A stretch of 64,000 nt of DNA, taken from contig CM056993.1 of assembly GCA_029891345.1 (NCBI GenBank), forward strand, positions 108,677,800 to 108,741,799. The letters run 5' to 3'. This stretch comes from Dryococelus australis (lineage: Eukaryota; Arthropoda; Insecta; Phasmatodea; Phasmatidae). The translations under genes and the position numbers were made by a program. Numbering within the stretch: position 1 is the stretch's first letter; each line of letters starts with the position of its first letter. The notes under the pieces are model-generated. The model saw only the letters and a program-made list of their open reading frames with translations. It was not told where the DNA came from and did no database searches. Shown one piece after another: positions 46,536 through 59,270 of the stretch.

Positions 46536-47190
46536 CACATGTGCACATGCACATACACATGTACACCACACACACACGTGCACACACTCTCTCATGCACT
46601 CTCTGAGTTTCACTCTCTCTCTTGCTCTGTCTTGCTCACTCTCTCTCACTCACCCTATTTCTCCCTCCCTCATTCACTCACATTCTCACTCTCATTTTTT
46701 GTATCACTTAGTCAATCTCTCTCACTGTCACTCAGTCAATCTCTAGCTCACTTTCTCACTGTCACTCTATCAATCACTAGCCCTCACTCGCCCCCCCTCA
46801 CCCCTCCCACCCCTCCCCCTCATCAACCCCTCCCCCTCATCAACCCCTCCTACCTCCTCCCTCCCCCTCCTCCCTCCCCACCTCCTCCCTTCCGCCTTCC
46901 CCCTCCCTCCCCCCTCCCCCTTCCTACCTTCCCCCTCCCCATCCCCCTCCCCCTCCTCATCCCTCCCTCACTCACTCTCCCACTCTCTATCTCTATCTAT
47001 CTCTATATTCATATCTCTCTATCTCTCTCTCTCACACTCACTCACTCTCCCACTCACTCCCTCACTCACTCTCCCACTCACTCCCTCACTCACTCCCTCA
47101 CTCACTCTCCCACTCACTCCCTCACTCACTCTCCCACTCTCTATATATACATATCCCTCTCCCTCTCTCCCTCTCTCTCTCTCACAGAGA
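46536..47190. repeat. CT-rich low-complexity tract with (CACTCTCTCC)-type tandem units
   Basis: ACAC-rich sequence passes into CTCACT repeats, CCTCCCC repeats and then CTCACTCACTCTCCCACTCACTCC units near 47030-47140, followed by CTATAT and CT repeats. A 278-codon frame through it is an artefact of composition. Confidence 0.95.
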
Positions 47191-49550
47191 TAGAACTTGG
47201 CAGTTCATAGTTGTCAACCTCATGTAAAGTTACTCTGATTTATAGAAAGGCAAAAAAAGCATGCATCTTAAGACAGTTAATGTTAACTCTCAATTACTAG
47301 TGTCCAATATTTATGGAAAATAAAATGAGCTGATTGTATCATTGTGTGTGATCGGTCTTGTACTTTGTCAATACATTTAAATCGGCTTAAGAACATTCCC
47401 TAGCATTTGAATTTTATAAGAATTTTACACCACCCACATACAACTTCTGTTCATGTGTTGTTAACAAAACTTTAATTAGAACAAAAACACACTGGCACTT
47501 TTAGTTTATCACTACATTCCCCAGAATCACCTTATTTTGACCTTCGACAGAATAGTATTTCAACTTTTGTTTCTATACTTAGTGTATTTTGAGTATGTTG
47601 TTTTGTAGTCGTTTATTGACTGGTTAATGCTCTTTCTTTTGCTCAATGTCCAAACCATGATGGCCTTGATAACATCATAAAACCATACATGTTGCGCCTT
47701 CCCTCTTTATAATAAAAAAAAGATATTTACATAAAACACTATACTTAAAACAATAAGATACTAACCATTAATAAAATAGTACAAACAATACATAGTCTCA
47801 TTTCAACAATGCATGGTCAGTATCAAACAACCATAACCTACATCTGAAAATCTTTGTGGTTTTCTAATTCAGTCGTGGCTCATGGTTTTCAGAACAGGTA
47901 GGGCTGCACTGTGATACTGAATATTTGAGAGGACAATAGAGAGTAAGCTAACGAACTACATAACAATTTTTAAATTTTAAGTGTGAAAATAAGTTTTACA
48001 ATATTCTAGGGTTGTGCAAAAGTTACTTTTTTCACAAAAAAAATGTTGGATTCCATGAAACTTGCAAGAAAATGAAAAATAATTTTTTGAGAATACAGTT
48101 TTAACGAATGTTCAATGAAAATCTGAACATTTCATAAAAATTTTCATTTATATATATTTTGAACTAAATTCTTGCACATAATCAACTGAATTTGATTAAA
48201 TTATGAAATCAAACTTGCCTTGTGTCATTAATGGCCATACAGTACAACAATATGCTCCTAATTATTTCCTTTAAGTACATGTAAAAAATAATATAATGAA
48301 TGGATTACATAAGGATGGAATAAATGTTGTAATAAAATTCTTGAACTTAAAATAGCTTTTGCCAACATTTCAAGTCGAGTTTAAGTAATTATTTCAGTAA
48401 CATTTTAGTAATAAACATAGACAAATGAACACAAATAAATATTTTCATTGTTTTTTACTAAGGAACATTTGACAAGCACTTAACATTCAGTGAACTTCAA
48501 ATTACCATTTTGCTTAGAGTTTCATTAAATACTTAGATTTTTTACTGAAATTGAAAATGAAATATCAATTTTTTTCTTTATTGTTTCAGTATACAGGATT
48601 ATTAAAATATGATGGTGCATGGCTAAATTAGTTTTACTTTTGCCCCATCCTTTTTAAATAGTACTGTATTAAATTTTGTGTATAAAAAAATTTTGTTGAT
48701 AAAGCATTATTTTAACATGTTAATTTCCTTTCTCATTCCCTATTTTATGCTGTACCAATTAAATATTCCCGCCATTTTATTTTGTGATTTTTAAGCCACA
48801 GATATTTGAACATTGCAAATAAGCATATTAATTACATAGGTTAAAAATATTTTTAACATACTCATGAAAACAAAATCGAGCATTTTTTATTCACATCCAC
48901 TCAGCCATATGTGCTTATCATAAATGTCACAATTAAATTGTATTTTATTTGTCTGATGCCTACTTGATGAAGACTGATTAATTATTAAGTCATCTGTTTT
49001 AATGTAATTTTTCTCCATTATTGATAATTGATAAAAAGGAATAGCTTGTGAACCCACCACATTTATTCTGTTCATGTTAAATTTAATTAAAATGCAGTAC
49101 AGTGAAAGTAACATAGCTAAAAACCTCAGAATGCTTCATTCCACACCTGAAGTAATCACCAGCTTGACAACAGCAAAGCAATATAAACGTGCATGCCAGT
49201 TGCTTGCCCCACGACAGCCTGTAGAGCTGGCAGCCTTGCAGGCCTCATGCATGCAAAGAGCGAGACACCCCTCTTCCCTGCCCTCATTTCAAGTCCCGGT
49301 CACCGGCGTGCGAATGCACTAGCAAGGTCGGACAGGCTGCCTTCGCTGCAGCTCGGCCATGCTGCCCAGTCTAGCACTGTACAAGCTACATAAACTTGCG
49401 TTGCACATTCGAGGGGATCGCCTACAATCGTTGGCATAGTAGAAAGCTTGAAGAAATTGTAATAAGGTTTCTTTTAAATTGAGAGTAGCTGCAACATTAA
49501 AAATGTTTACTGTATTCCACAAATAATTCAGGGGGACTGCAGCCCTGTGG
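47191..49550 (+). other. TBC1D23: TBC1D23 intron 4, no gene recognised
   Basis: Mostly AT-rich. A GC-rich island at 49190-49400 has short frames without family features. It might be LTR DNA belonging to the integrase remnant that follows on the minus strand, but no second copy was found. Confidence 0.4.
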
Positions 49551-49899
49551 CAGGAACCACCGCTGTTCTAATTATATGACCTCTTGTGGTAAAATTTCCT
49601 TAAAATTACATTCATTATTTGTGTCGAGTTCATTAATATTAGACGTCCTAGTACTGTCCCCTCTGTACAAAGGTGAAGTACTATTATCTTTGTTTACCCT
49701 ACTTTGTGTCATATTCAAACCCACGTCATCAATTACATTACTCTGATCATGATTACTACAAAAAATTAAAACTACAGGAATTCAAGTACTTACAGTGTAG
49801 TACTTGTCGACAGGCGCACACACACAAAGGCAAGTTCCATAATCTTCATCTGACCTTATCACAGATTCATTCAATGACTACCTTAAATAACTACTAGAG

Positions 49900-50760
49900 T
49901 TTCAACTAATTATATTTCCTTTTTCATTTACTACGTAATATGACCTTGGATTATTATGTCTGCTAACTACTTTCCCATGTTCCGTCATTTTTTATCTGCC
50001 CTAATGAGGACATTATCATTCAATTGAAATACTGTATCCTTAACTGCTTACTTATCAAAATTATTTCTCACTTTCTTTTGTCTGCTCTTTAACTGTTCCC
50101 TACCTTTGTGTATTCGGTGATGTAACTGAGATGCTACAATTGGTAATTTAGTTCTCAACTTTTTGGACATTAAAAATTGGGCTGGAGACACCTCTAGGCT
50201 TCATGCAAGAGGATTATGATATTCAAGTAATGCTGAAGCTAAATTGTAGCAACTATGTTGTGTCTTTCTTAATATTGATATTTTACACCCACTGCCTTCT
50301 CCACCATACCATTGGACTGCGGACAACTACGGCTTGATGTTACTATTAAAATTCCAGTTATCAACAAGTGCTTTAAATTCATGCCTAGCAAATTGCACAT
50401 TATGAGTCTGCATCATTTTTGGTATTCCATTGGTAGAAAATATTAGTTTTAGTTTTTAATGCACTCATATGTGCTCTTATTCACTACTAGCACAATTTCT
50501 ATACATTTTGTTAAATAATCTTTAAGCACTGAATAACTACTGTTACCAAAAATCATACAAGTCAACTCCCACTTTTTCAAATGGTAAATTCGGCAACTAT
50601 TGTGGTATAAGAGTTTGTTTTATATATGCCATCCTATATATTTCACATGTTGGACAATATTCTAACATACCCTCTACACACTGACTCAATCTAGACAAAA
50701 AATAATTTGCTGCAGTTTTTTCCCCCCTTTTCTTCCTCATAACTCAGGTGTGGTTAATGC
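49900..50760 (-). pseudogene. Gypsy integrase remnant (element G)
   Basis: On the minus strand, from 50720 leftward, the traces read LSQCVEGMLEYCPTCEIYR (end of the zinc finger), PFEKVGVDLYDF (first core aspartate), then NGIPKMMQTHNVQFARHEFK (second aspartate position changed to H), and at about 50330-50280 a sequence resembling P-x-SNGMVEKAV with the catalytic glutamate. 50030-49950 gives DTVFQLNDNVLIRA. The order fits a Ty3/gypsy integrase of the K02A2.6-like kind. There are many stops. Confidence 0.6.
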
Positions 50761-50954
50761 ACTAAATTTACCATTTTGATCCTAAAACATCTATGCGGAA
50801 TAATTTTATCGACCCAAAATAGCATTTAATTTGAATATGTTATTTCATTCCTAATACTCCTAAAATGTTTAACTGCTTCATTAAAAATATTACTTTTACT
50901 ACTAGGCCACCCTTGGAAAAAGTACTAACATAATATCTGCAAAACTTAATACTT

Positions 50955-51172
50955 TTTAGTCTCTTGGCTAATCCGACTTGATCTGCAGGGTGTCTAGCTG
51001 TATCCCTTGTCTCTGGGACTTCGCCAAGATACTTCAGTGCAGCTAAGGGTGGCTTGGTCAGGTCTGATGGTGACTCGGTGGCCATAGCTGATCGGCATCG
51101 AGGGCAGGGATTTAACGGAGACTGCTCCTCAGAGCTGTTGCATTTCTATTCTCCCGGGTGGAGAATAGGATG
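50955..51172 (-). mobile_element. Fragment of element A's Pro-rich region
   Basis: About 218 bp nearly identical to 38708-38923 (CTCTTGGCTAATCCGACTTG to GGTGGAGAATAGGATGG). It is a second, separate copy of the family, with neither LTR attached. Confidence 0.85.
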
Positions 51173-53349
51173 GTTATGGAAAAACTTAGCTCCCCGGGGC
51201 AATGCTATTCCCGCGGGGAGAGGAGGTGGCCTACCTGGCGGCTAAGACAAAAGAAAAGTTCTGATGATACATTAGAGTCTATTGTAGTTAATGTCCAGGT
51301 GCAAAATATTGAAGGCCGTCCGGTGTGCGTGGGAAAACACCAGAGCTCCATGACACACACTCCACCTCCGTTGGTTACTACACACTGATTGACTTCCTGC
51401 TCGACGTGCGGGCTCACCTCAGCTTACCCACGTGCTGAAACTGCATTACTTTCTATCATGACTTGCATTTCTTACCCTTGCAACATGCTATAATCAAATA
51501 GACATTTTAAAAAACACAAAAAAAAAAAATCTTGCAACACAAAACTGTCATAAATGGAATGGACAAAACACTAGGTGAATGATGAAATAAATAATGACAC
51601 GTTAACATTGCACTGTAAACAATTAACACACAAATGAAAACAAACCAAGCAATAAATCCTTTAATCTTAATAATAACAATGTCTGAATTAGGCCTTGGAC
51701 TCTTCAGTTCAAAAATAGTCAGATTATTTTGTCCTCCTCTGTGGCATCTCTGGTCGCCATGGCAACCACCGGCTGCGCTGCACTGGTGTGCCCTTGCACT
51801 TACTCTGCACCTGATCACTTCAGTGACCGGGCGCACACTCTACGCTGTGCAGAGCACGCAGGCCTGCTGCGGTGGCGATGCAGGCTACGGCCGGACAAAC
51901 AGTCTTAAGAGTGGGAGTATGTGGCACACGTCAAATTATTCTCTTTGTAGTTTTTAATTATGCTTCCTGTAGTTTTAATATATTAATAATTATCTAATTA
52001 ATGTGTAGAATATATATGCAAATATATAATTATTATTTCTGGTTATTCCCCTTTAGGAGAGCGTGTGAACTTGAGCCAATCACTGCTTCACTACCTTTTT
52101 CTCTTATCCTTTCTTCCCAAAACCTCTTCATTATTTCACTATGTTTTTCTTCCTTTCCTATATAAATAAAAAATATATATATAATATATACATTTTTAAA
52201 ATATTAATGTTGCTTGGCTGCTAGTAAGGGGCGGAGTACGCTGGTTTTGAGAAAATACCTTGTTTCATTGCTAGGAATGTAGAAAATGTATTTAAGTTTT
52301 CCCAAGGGCACCAGTTCATGTATTCTTGGGTGAGCACATGAAGACTGTATCTCAGGGCAGTAGCAAGTCGACAACCACATTGCGGTCCCCTCGCAGCATA
52401 TATTAACGAAAGAAGTTAAGACAAAAGTTCAGGTAACACATTTACACAGTTCATAAATGGAGCATGTGGGTTTCTGGAGTGTGCCAGATCCCTGAGGTAT
52501 GATAAGTACTATGTAAGAAAATTAATACTGGAGTCCATTGAAAGCCTGTATTGCATAACAAGAGTACATTTAAACACAATAACACTGACCCTCATCTGAA
52601 GCGGGCATGGAATTTAGGCCTTCCATAGGTTGACATGGCCAAAAAGTACTGTTAAGCATGTGGAAACTTAAAGGCGTTACACTCTCCAGGGCTGCGAGTC
52701 TGACAGACAGGAGGATAAGTATGCAGGAGGAGCAAAATCAATTAAAAACGGTTGCTGTATATTAATACTTACTATTGCAGCTAATGGTTGGTTCAAGTTG
52801 GTGTAAGCTCCCGCGATGCACGACACACATCTATCCTTTTTGGCCTGCTGATTAAGACTAAAGTTGGTAGCAGAGACATCTGGCAACTTGCCTGCAATCT
52901 CCCGCCACCATTGAGAGGGAAATTAATAATAATATACATTTCACAAAATTAATACAAGAAAGTACTTCAGATCACAAAATAATCACTGGAAAAATTAGCA
53001 AAATAATTCTGATATAAAATTACTTTCTTATTGTCCAGAGCCCTCATTTTTGTTTGTGTCGGAAAAATAATATTTACTTGTAACAAGCCAGGATGGGCTG
53101 ACAAAGCATGTATAAATTCATCAGAAAATAATGCAAGACATTTTGCATAAACACTTACGCTCAAAACCCTTTCATTAAATTATCCAAATAATTTAATCTG
53201 AAGTGAAATAATTTTTTCTGAGCATGTGGCATGGCGGATGCCGGAATTGCCATTATCATTTACGACATACATCAACAAAACTCAAGAAATTAAAATATGC
53301 CCTTTTAAAACAAATGAAACTTGATACAAGCAGTGGAAAAATATATTAG
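51173..53349 (+). other. TBC1D23: TBC1D23 intron 4, repeat-like and AT-rich DNA
   Basis: 51700-51950 is a GC-rich block that on the minus strand starts TGACGTGTGCCACATACTCCC and may be an LTR. The rest is AT-rich. No coding frame is convincing. Confidence 0.4.
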
Positions 53350-53788
53350 TACAGTCGACTCTCGATTATCCGCGAGCGGATTAACTGCTTTGCGGCTTAA
53401 CTGTGGCATATTCAGAAAGATAAAAATAAATTTTGGAAATTAACTCCACTGCCGGAATTAAGGTATTTAATAAAACGCCCATCTTAACAAATTAAATTCG
53501 TAACAGGTACTCTCTTAAAGTAACTGTGGAATGAAATATGTTTGTTTATCTATGCAAATGCACGTCAAAATGTGTTCCCGATGGCAGGATTAGCTTAGTT
53601 ATGCCACAAGACAGTGAGCTGACAACACCGCACAACTTGCTAGCCTTGCTGCCGCCTGCCAGGTATAGCCGATCCCAGCGCGACCACCGCATTCCTCCCG
53701 CGTATCGCATTCCCACGGTCAGTGTCAGTTTTATCTCGCCAGTCAGTAGTTACGTTCGGTTTTGTTTTTGCTTATTTTCAGCCGAAGA

Positions 53789-54140
53789 ATGTCTGCAAAA
53801 TGTAAACGCGTGGTTTTATATTTACAGCAGAAGCTAGAAATTATTAATAAACTTGAAGGAGGAAGTGTAATAAAACAGCGTTCATTTATATATAGAGTGG
53901 GAGAAACAACAATTCGGGATATTTGAAACAATAAATCCAAACTTATTGAGTTTGCGAGCAGTGCGGACTTTAAAAGTGGATTGGCGAATAGGATAACTAT
54001 GAAACTATCGACGTTCGTGGAACTAGATAAGGCTATGCTGGAGTTGTTTAACCAGAAACGTGCTGCGGGAACACCAGTATCGAGCTTAGTGTGTGTGTGA
54101 AACAAGCTCAATATTTTTTTGAAGAACTGGGAATGGAAGG
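53789..54140 (+). pseudogene. Tigger transposase N-terminus (CENPB-type HTH)
   Basis: The frame starts [20 protein letters not shown], then KLEGGS and [15 protein letters not shown] follows in place of a codon, then NNKSKLIEFASSAD and TFVELDKAMLELFNQKRAAG. It corresponds to the psq and CENPB-type helix-turn-helix pair of jerky/Tigger transposases. The DDE catalytic domain is missing, so it cannot transpose itself. Two stops break the frame. Confidence 0.85.
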
Positions 54141-54460
54141 CGAAACTTGTTTTCTACATTAAACACTTTTTCCACATGCTGAAACAGCCGGCTGTATGCT
54201 GCACGCACTGGACAATGTGGGAGGTGTGTGTGTGGACACGGGTGATATGCAGTTTGCTTTGCACTGCTTTGTTACCCCTCTCCAGGAGGGGGGTGAGTGT
54301 AAGGTGGCCTGTTGCCTAGCAATCGAGTGACGTCAGCCTGCCTTCCCTCTTACGCAACTTCAGATTCCAGTATCACTCAGCGATAAATACCACACGTATC
54401 TCGCTGTGTTGTTTGTATTAACTGTAGCTGCGCATTTCTTGTAATGTTCGTGAGAGAACT

Positions 54461-54615
54461 TGTGATTACCCGCATATTTTATACACTTTATATTCCGGTT
54501 TTGTAAGTTAGAAATCAGGGGTGCATAAATTACGCATTTTTTAAATTTCTTGGTTTGTTAATAAATAATAGGGTACGGAAATTATGCTAGGCTGTAAAAT
54601 ATGCGGGTAATTACA
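54461..54615. mobile_element. Short MITE nested in the Tigger element
   Basis: TGTGATTACCCGCATATTTTA at 54461 is opposed by TAAAATATGCGGGTAATTACA at 54595-54615. A second inner pair is AAATTACGCA / GAAATTATGC. The span is about 155 bp with no coding. Confidence 0.7.
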
Positions 54616-54794
54616 GTAGTATGTCAAGGATAGGCTATGTTTTACACTGAAACACCCAGTATTCAGTTATGACCATACAAAACTTAGTGTTGTAAAAACT
54701 GTATTTTTCTCTTAGTATGTGGATTATCCGTGACTTTGGGTTATCCGCGGCAATCATCCCTTCCATTATCACGGATAATAGAGAGACGACTGTA

Positions 54795-57230
54795 TTTATG
54801 AGTGTCTCGAGTCTGCATTTAGTAACATTACGTAACCCATGTGGGTTTGCACTCTTAGGGTTATTTAGCCTCACTTATGGGAGTGCAAGGGAGATAACAC
54901 TTTCCCTTTTATAAATTAGACTCTGCTTTCAGGGGCACACATGAAAATGGCACTATGCACTTGAACTGAGCTCTGTCTTGGTAACACAGGTCTAGCTGGT
55001 CAGGAACAGTTCAAAAGACCCGTTCTCACATGAACAACCTATGTGACCCATACACAGAATGCACGGCCATGTGTTGCTGGTGCATGAGCAGAGCACCAGT
55101 GGGCCCTCAAGCAAGACGGTGAGGACAACATCAATATGTGTGTGTTTGTATATAATAGTGCACAAAGGAAGCGTATTTACATTGTCTTTGAGTTATTCAC
55201 ATTCTCTCCAAAGTAATTTTTTAAATAATAATGGGTATTGAATCTTATAAATTTCCTTTAGGATGTCATGAAGTAATTGGTATTTTGAGGCAAAATATAT
55301 AAATTCTTACTATCAAAACTACTTAAAAATTGTGTCAGGTATAGTTTGGTTTGGTTTGCAATTTTAGCATATTACATTTTATTAACCATTGTGGATTTTT
55401 CTTAGCTGCCCCTGTAACTTTATAAAGTGTGTACTGTGTTACTACACAGATGGTAAATTTAGTTTATCACTGCATTTCATATTTTTTTTTTTTTTTTTTT
55501 TTTTTTATTTGGACACCCTAAACTGTATAACAAAACTTTTGCAAATCTTGGCCTTGAACTATTTCTGGTTGGGTTCACTTTACATTTACAGGAATTTTGA
55601 GTATTTTTAACTGAAATTTTGCTGCTCAGTTTTGTTCTTTATATTAGTATTTAATACTATGTACTCTTGAGCTAGAAGATTTATTTTGTTGTGTTTGATG
55701 GGGATCCTTAGCACATGAAAATAACCAAACAGTACATAGGTTGGGAAAAACTGACTGCATTGAGACAGACCAACTGTCTCAATGTTTAGGAACTTCTCTA
55801 CGAAGATCACCAAATGCCATTACAGATGTGGTGGTAAAACTTCATGCCATAATTACTACAGCTGATGAGAGGAGATGCTGAATAATGAGCAACGCAATCT
55901 TCTATGTCATGTAGCCATATGCCAGCAAATGGAAGATGAATGTAAATCCTCTCCAAGCAAAGTGTTGTGGACCAATATTGTGGATTGTTAGTGTAGCTTT
56001 TATGCTTGTACTGTAATTTATAGTGGCAGGGGTTAATGTGTACTGTCATTACATGATGTATAATATGTGGAACTTTACAATGCATAATTTACTGCTTTCA
56101 ATACAATACTACTGCGTAACTGGTGTAGTGCCCCACACATGATCACACATAGGGTCACGGAGACTAAACAGGAATAGGCCATAATAAAAAGTTATCAGGA
56201 TATTTTTTTTTTTAGTTTTCACTTTTATACCCAACTCCAGTGTTATAATTCACATTTCTTTACATGGTATATATATTTATAATTGCATGTGCACACACAT
56301 TGGCATGGACGCAATTGTACAGAAACATAAGAGATGCAATATGTCTAGTTGATTTATGATCTCAAAACAGACTGCTGTTAATGTTACTAGCCTACTAGCC
56401 TAACCACTTGGTAATTTGTGCACATGCTTGAATTTGAACAAATAAACCTATGCTGTTGTCTATTAACCAAGCCCAAAAGTTTTACTGTGACTTTTGGCGC
56501 AGGTCCCTCTGTGACATCTGTCAACAATGGATGGTTGGTTCCCCTATGGCTGGCATTATACTTATATCTAAATTGCACTGAAGCCAAAATTAGGTTATTC
56601 TAAAGCCCCTGCCACACTGTCAAATTTTCATCTTTAACTATAGGCTATTTGACAATATAATTTGAAGACAAAATATGGCCATCAAATTTTTCCTTCCAAC
56701 AAATTTTTTCCAATAGCCTTGGATGTGTTTGTAAATGTGTCACACTATCAAATTTTTTTGCTAGGAGAATTTAATTTAAATTATTTAAAAATTATTTTTA
56801 TAGTGAGAGAATACTTTTGTTTTTCAATGCAGTCCATTACAGGAAGAAATGTAAGGAATGTTGTAATTTATTTTCGCTTCTTTACATAATTTAAGATTTA
56901 TTTGTCAGAAAATGTTTCCTACACAATATAATTTAATATCTCTGAGCTCGTAATATTATGTGAAATATTTACTTATATAGCATTCCTGCCCAGACAGCAC
57001 GTACAAAATTTAATCATCTTTATAACGTACTTCGTTTTCAGCAATTGTTCAATATTTTAAAGCTTCTTGACATCCATTTGTGTCGTACACGATTCTGATT
57101 GGCTGAGACTGTCAAACACCAAAGAAATTTTAGAACTGGTCCAATCTTTAAATGTTTGAGAGATGGAAACTGAAATAATCCAAATTTCTCAGGCAGATAT
57201 GGTGGCGTTTACAACGTTTCAGTGATGTTT
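54795..57230 (+). other. TBC1D23: TBC1D23 intron 4, AT-rich
   Basis: No gene recognised. A T run at 55482-55506 could mark a reverse-oriented retroposon tail. Around 56605-56770 and 57085-57175, segments with CACACTGTCAAATTTTC and GACTGTCAAACACC suggest a decayed TIR element, but the ends cannot be set. Confidence 0.4.
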
Positions 57231-57930
57231 ACGCCGGCTAACAGCCAGCGGCGCTAGATCCCATGACAGCGCTCATCACGCACGTGTACATGTGCATGCG
57301 CAAAGAGGCTCAAATCTGAACTTTCCTGATGGAATATTATTTTTGCAGTGTAAAACGTGTCTTGTTATTTAATTTTCAGGGTTTAAAATGTTTTAAAATG
57401 TTTGTTGTCAATTTGAAAATGTTTGGTTATGAATTCAAAGTGCGCACTGCATGGAGATTAAGAACAGTAATATTCCAGAGTGAACACCATCATGAAGAGA
57501 CACTAAAATAATACAGAAAATTCTAAAATGTAAAACAATATTTAAATTATTTGTGCCAATTTTATTTTCACTGTATAAAATATTTTACTCGGCGTGCATA
57601 GCACTTCCACTTATGTGAAACCCCGAGGCAGCCATGGTAGGTCCATGCAATGCTTGCCTCTGGGCAGTCTGTCTAGGAGAGCTGACAAGGTAAGATGCTG
57701 TCACGTATGCACTACAAATTTTGAGCACTGATGTAGATTTCAATAGCTCTTTTAGTATACCGGTTAACTTTTGCTTGCGTACATTTTACCAGATATTTCC
57801 CCAGCATTATGCTTTCACTTAACTAATTTATTTTGCCCTTGTAGCATTTTTCAACTTAATCGAGGAGGATGAGGAGGAGGATGATGATGATGATGTCTGA
57901 GAGGTCTTGCAACCCTCGAAACTTGAATCA
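57231..57930 (+). repeat. 5' LTR of element F
   Basis: About 700 bp, matching the 3' copy throughout. A (GAGGAT/GATGAT)n stretch at 57863-57894 is expanded relative to the other copy (GGAGGAGGAAAAATATG). Confidence 0.88.
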
Positions 57931-57968
57931 GCCAATAACTACTAGAGTGCTGCCGCAACATCTGCAAT

Positions 57969-58590
57969 TTGCCACAATGCGAATTTACCACCTTCCATGA
58001 TGGTGTTATAAACTGTGATGAGTGCTGTATGACGAACTGTGCTGAGATTGCACCACCACAAACACCAAAGGTGAAACCTACGCCACTGCCAGTAGTCCTT
58101 ACGTACACACCACAGGGCTTAACCGGGTCAGATAGTAATGTATTATTGCCAACTATTGCGGGCCATGACTCCGAAAACCCTGGTACATTTCTAGCCATGT
58201 GCGAGGAAAAGTTGAAGAGACACCACGTACATAGAGAAGACTGGATGGAAGTCACTGCGAACCGACTGAGAGGAAATGCAGCAACATGGTGAAATCTAAT
58301 TAGAGACTATCGTGTGATGTGGGAGGAGTTTTGTGATCCGCTGTTGGGTAGGTTTGACACAGAAAGAGACGCCATCCAATTCCAAGCACAGTTGTACCAT
58401 GAACAACGACGTGAACGCAAAGGTATAGAAGAGTTCATACAGCGTAAGTTAGGCTTGTTCAAACGTCTGAACCAAGGGCAGCTGACACGCGGAGTGGTAG
58501 AAATCGTTGTCGCTCTGTCAACACAGACATTAGGCCATATTTTAGGAGAGCAACCAGAGCGAGTGTAGAGCAATGTACGCGGAAGTGTGT
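57969..58590 (+). pseudogene. gag of element F
   Basis: 57969-58292 reads from MPQCEFTTFHDG to ENPGTFLAMCEEKLKRHHV and TANRLRGNAATW, ending at a stop where the next residues would be NLIRDYRVMWEEF. The second frame (58314-58568) has LLGRFDTERDAIQFQAQLYH and GIEEFIQRKLGLFKRL. The A..W....RD-Y--W--F pattern and the EEFIQRK helix are those of a gypsy Gag capsid. The nucleocapsid region after 58620 is too frameshifted to read a knuckle. Confidence 0.75.
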
Positions 58591-58949
58591 TTTTATGAAT
58601 AGGACGTGCGAGCGGGGTAGTCATACCAATCCCAGAGGCTGAACTTTCACACGTCCACACCTACCGTGATGCCAGATGTTACGCGACCACCGCCAATGTT
58701 TACACCCACGAGACAGAACATTGGCCACAGAAACTTTCACCATAACAACCGCGAGAATAGTTACCAAGGCAACAGGTCAGGAAACTAAGTCGGGAGGTTT
58801 TGCGAGACAGCACCTGCGCCAATCTCACCGCCAGATTGTAACAATCCGCCTAATGAAGGTGCCAAAGTGTTCCAAGTTGACTGACAGTACAGTGAAAGTT
58901 TTTAGGGTCTGTGTTGAACTCGAAGGTAAGAAGGTAAGAATGTTATCAC

Positions 58950-59270
58950 CGTCATTGACACTGCTGCGAGTCATAACTTTGTACGCGAAGGTCTAATCCA
59001 GGCGATAACAACTAGAGTGCCGCCGCGACATCTGCAATTTGCCACCATGCATTAACAAGGCAAGGTGAGAAGTGTCATGCACGTAACGGTAGGGATCCGA
59101 GATCTGCATACCAGGTGCAATTTTTACATTGTGCCGGACCTATGCGAAGAAATGATACTGGGACTGCCATGGCTTATTGACAACCACGCCGTGATAGAGC
59201 CACATCTGGATCATCTGCATGTGGGGACACGTGACGGACAGTATACGCCGTGGGAGCAACGCCGCTGACA
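58950..59270 (+). pseudogene. Retropepsin-like protease of element F
   Basis: At 58937-58995 a frame gives VITVIDTAASHNFVREGLI, the active-site loop, again with D-T-A-A where D-T-G-A is usual. After a stop near 59054 the frame 59065-59268 continues HVTVGIRDLHTRCNFYIVPD and EEMILGLPWLID with the I-LG-PWL motif. The piece between them (59004-59050) is duplicated in the leader at 57934-57980. Confidence 0.75.

Larger units (their letters stand above)
53352..54792 (+). mobile_element. Tigger/pogo-type transposon, deletion derivative with TA duplication
   Basis: The ends CAGTCGACTCTCGATTATCC and its opposed GGATAATAGAGAGACGACTG form TIRs (with a further TTATCCGCG..GGTTATCCGCGG subterminal repeat), flanked by TA at 53350-53351 and 54793-54794. 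The span is 1441 bp and it encodes only the N-terminal DNA-binding part of a CENPB/jerky-type transposase. A smaller hairpin element is nested at 54461-54615. Confidence 0.9.

Noticed and set aside
46374-47210. 278-codon ORF, longest but one in the window
   Set aside because: It is mostly Ser/Leu/Pro/His from translated CT and CTCACT repeats, beginning inside the foldback arm; no gene features.
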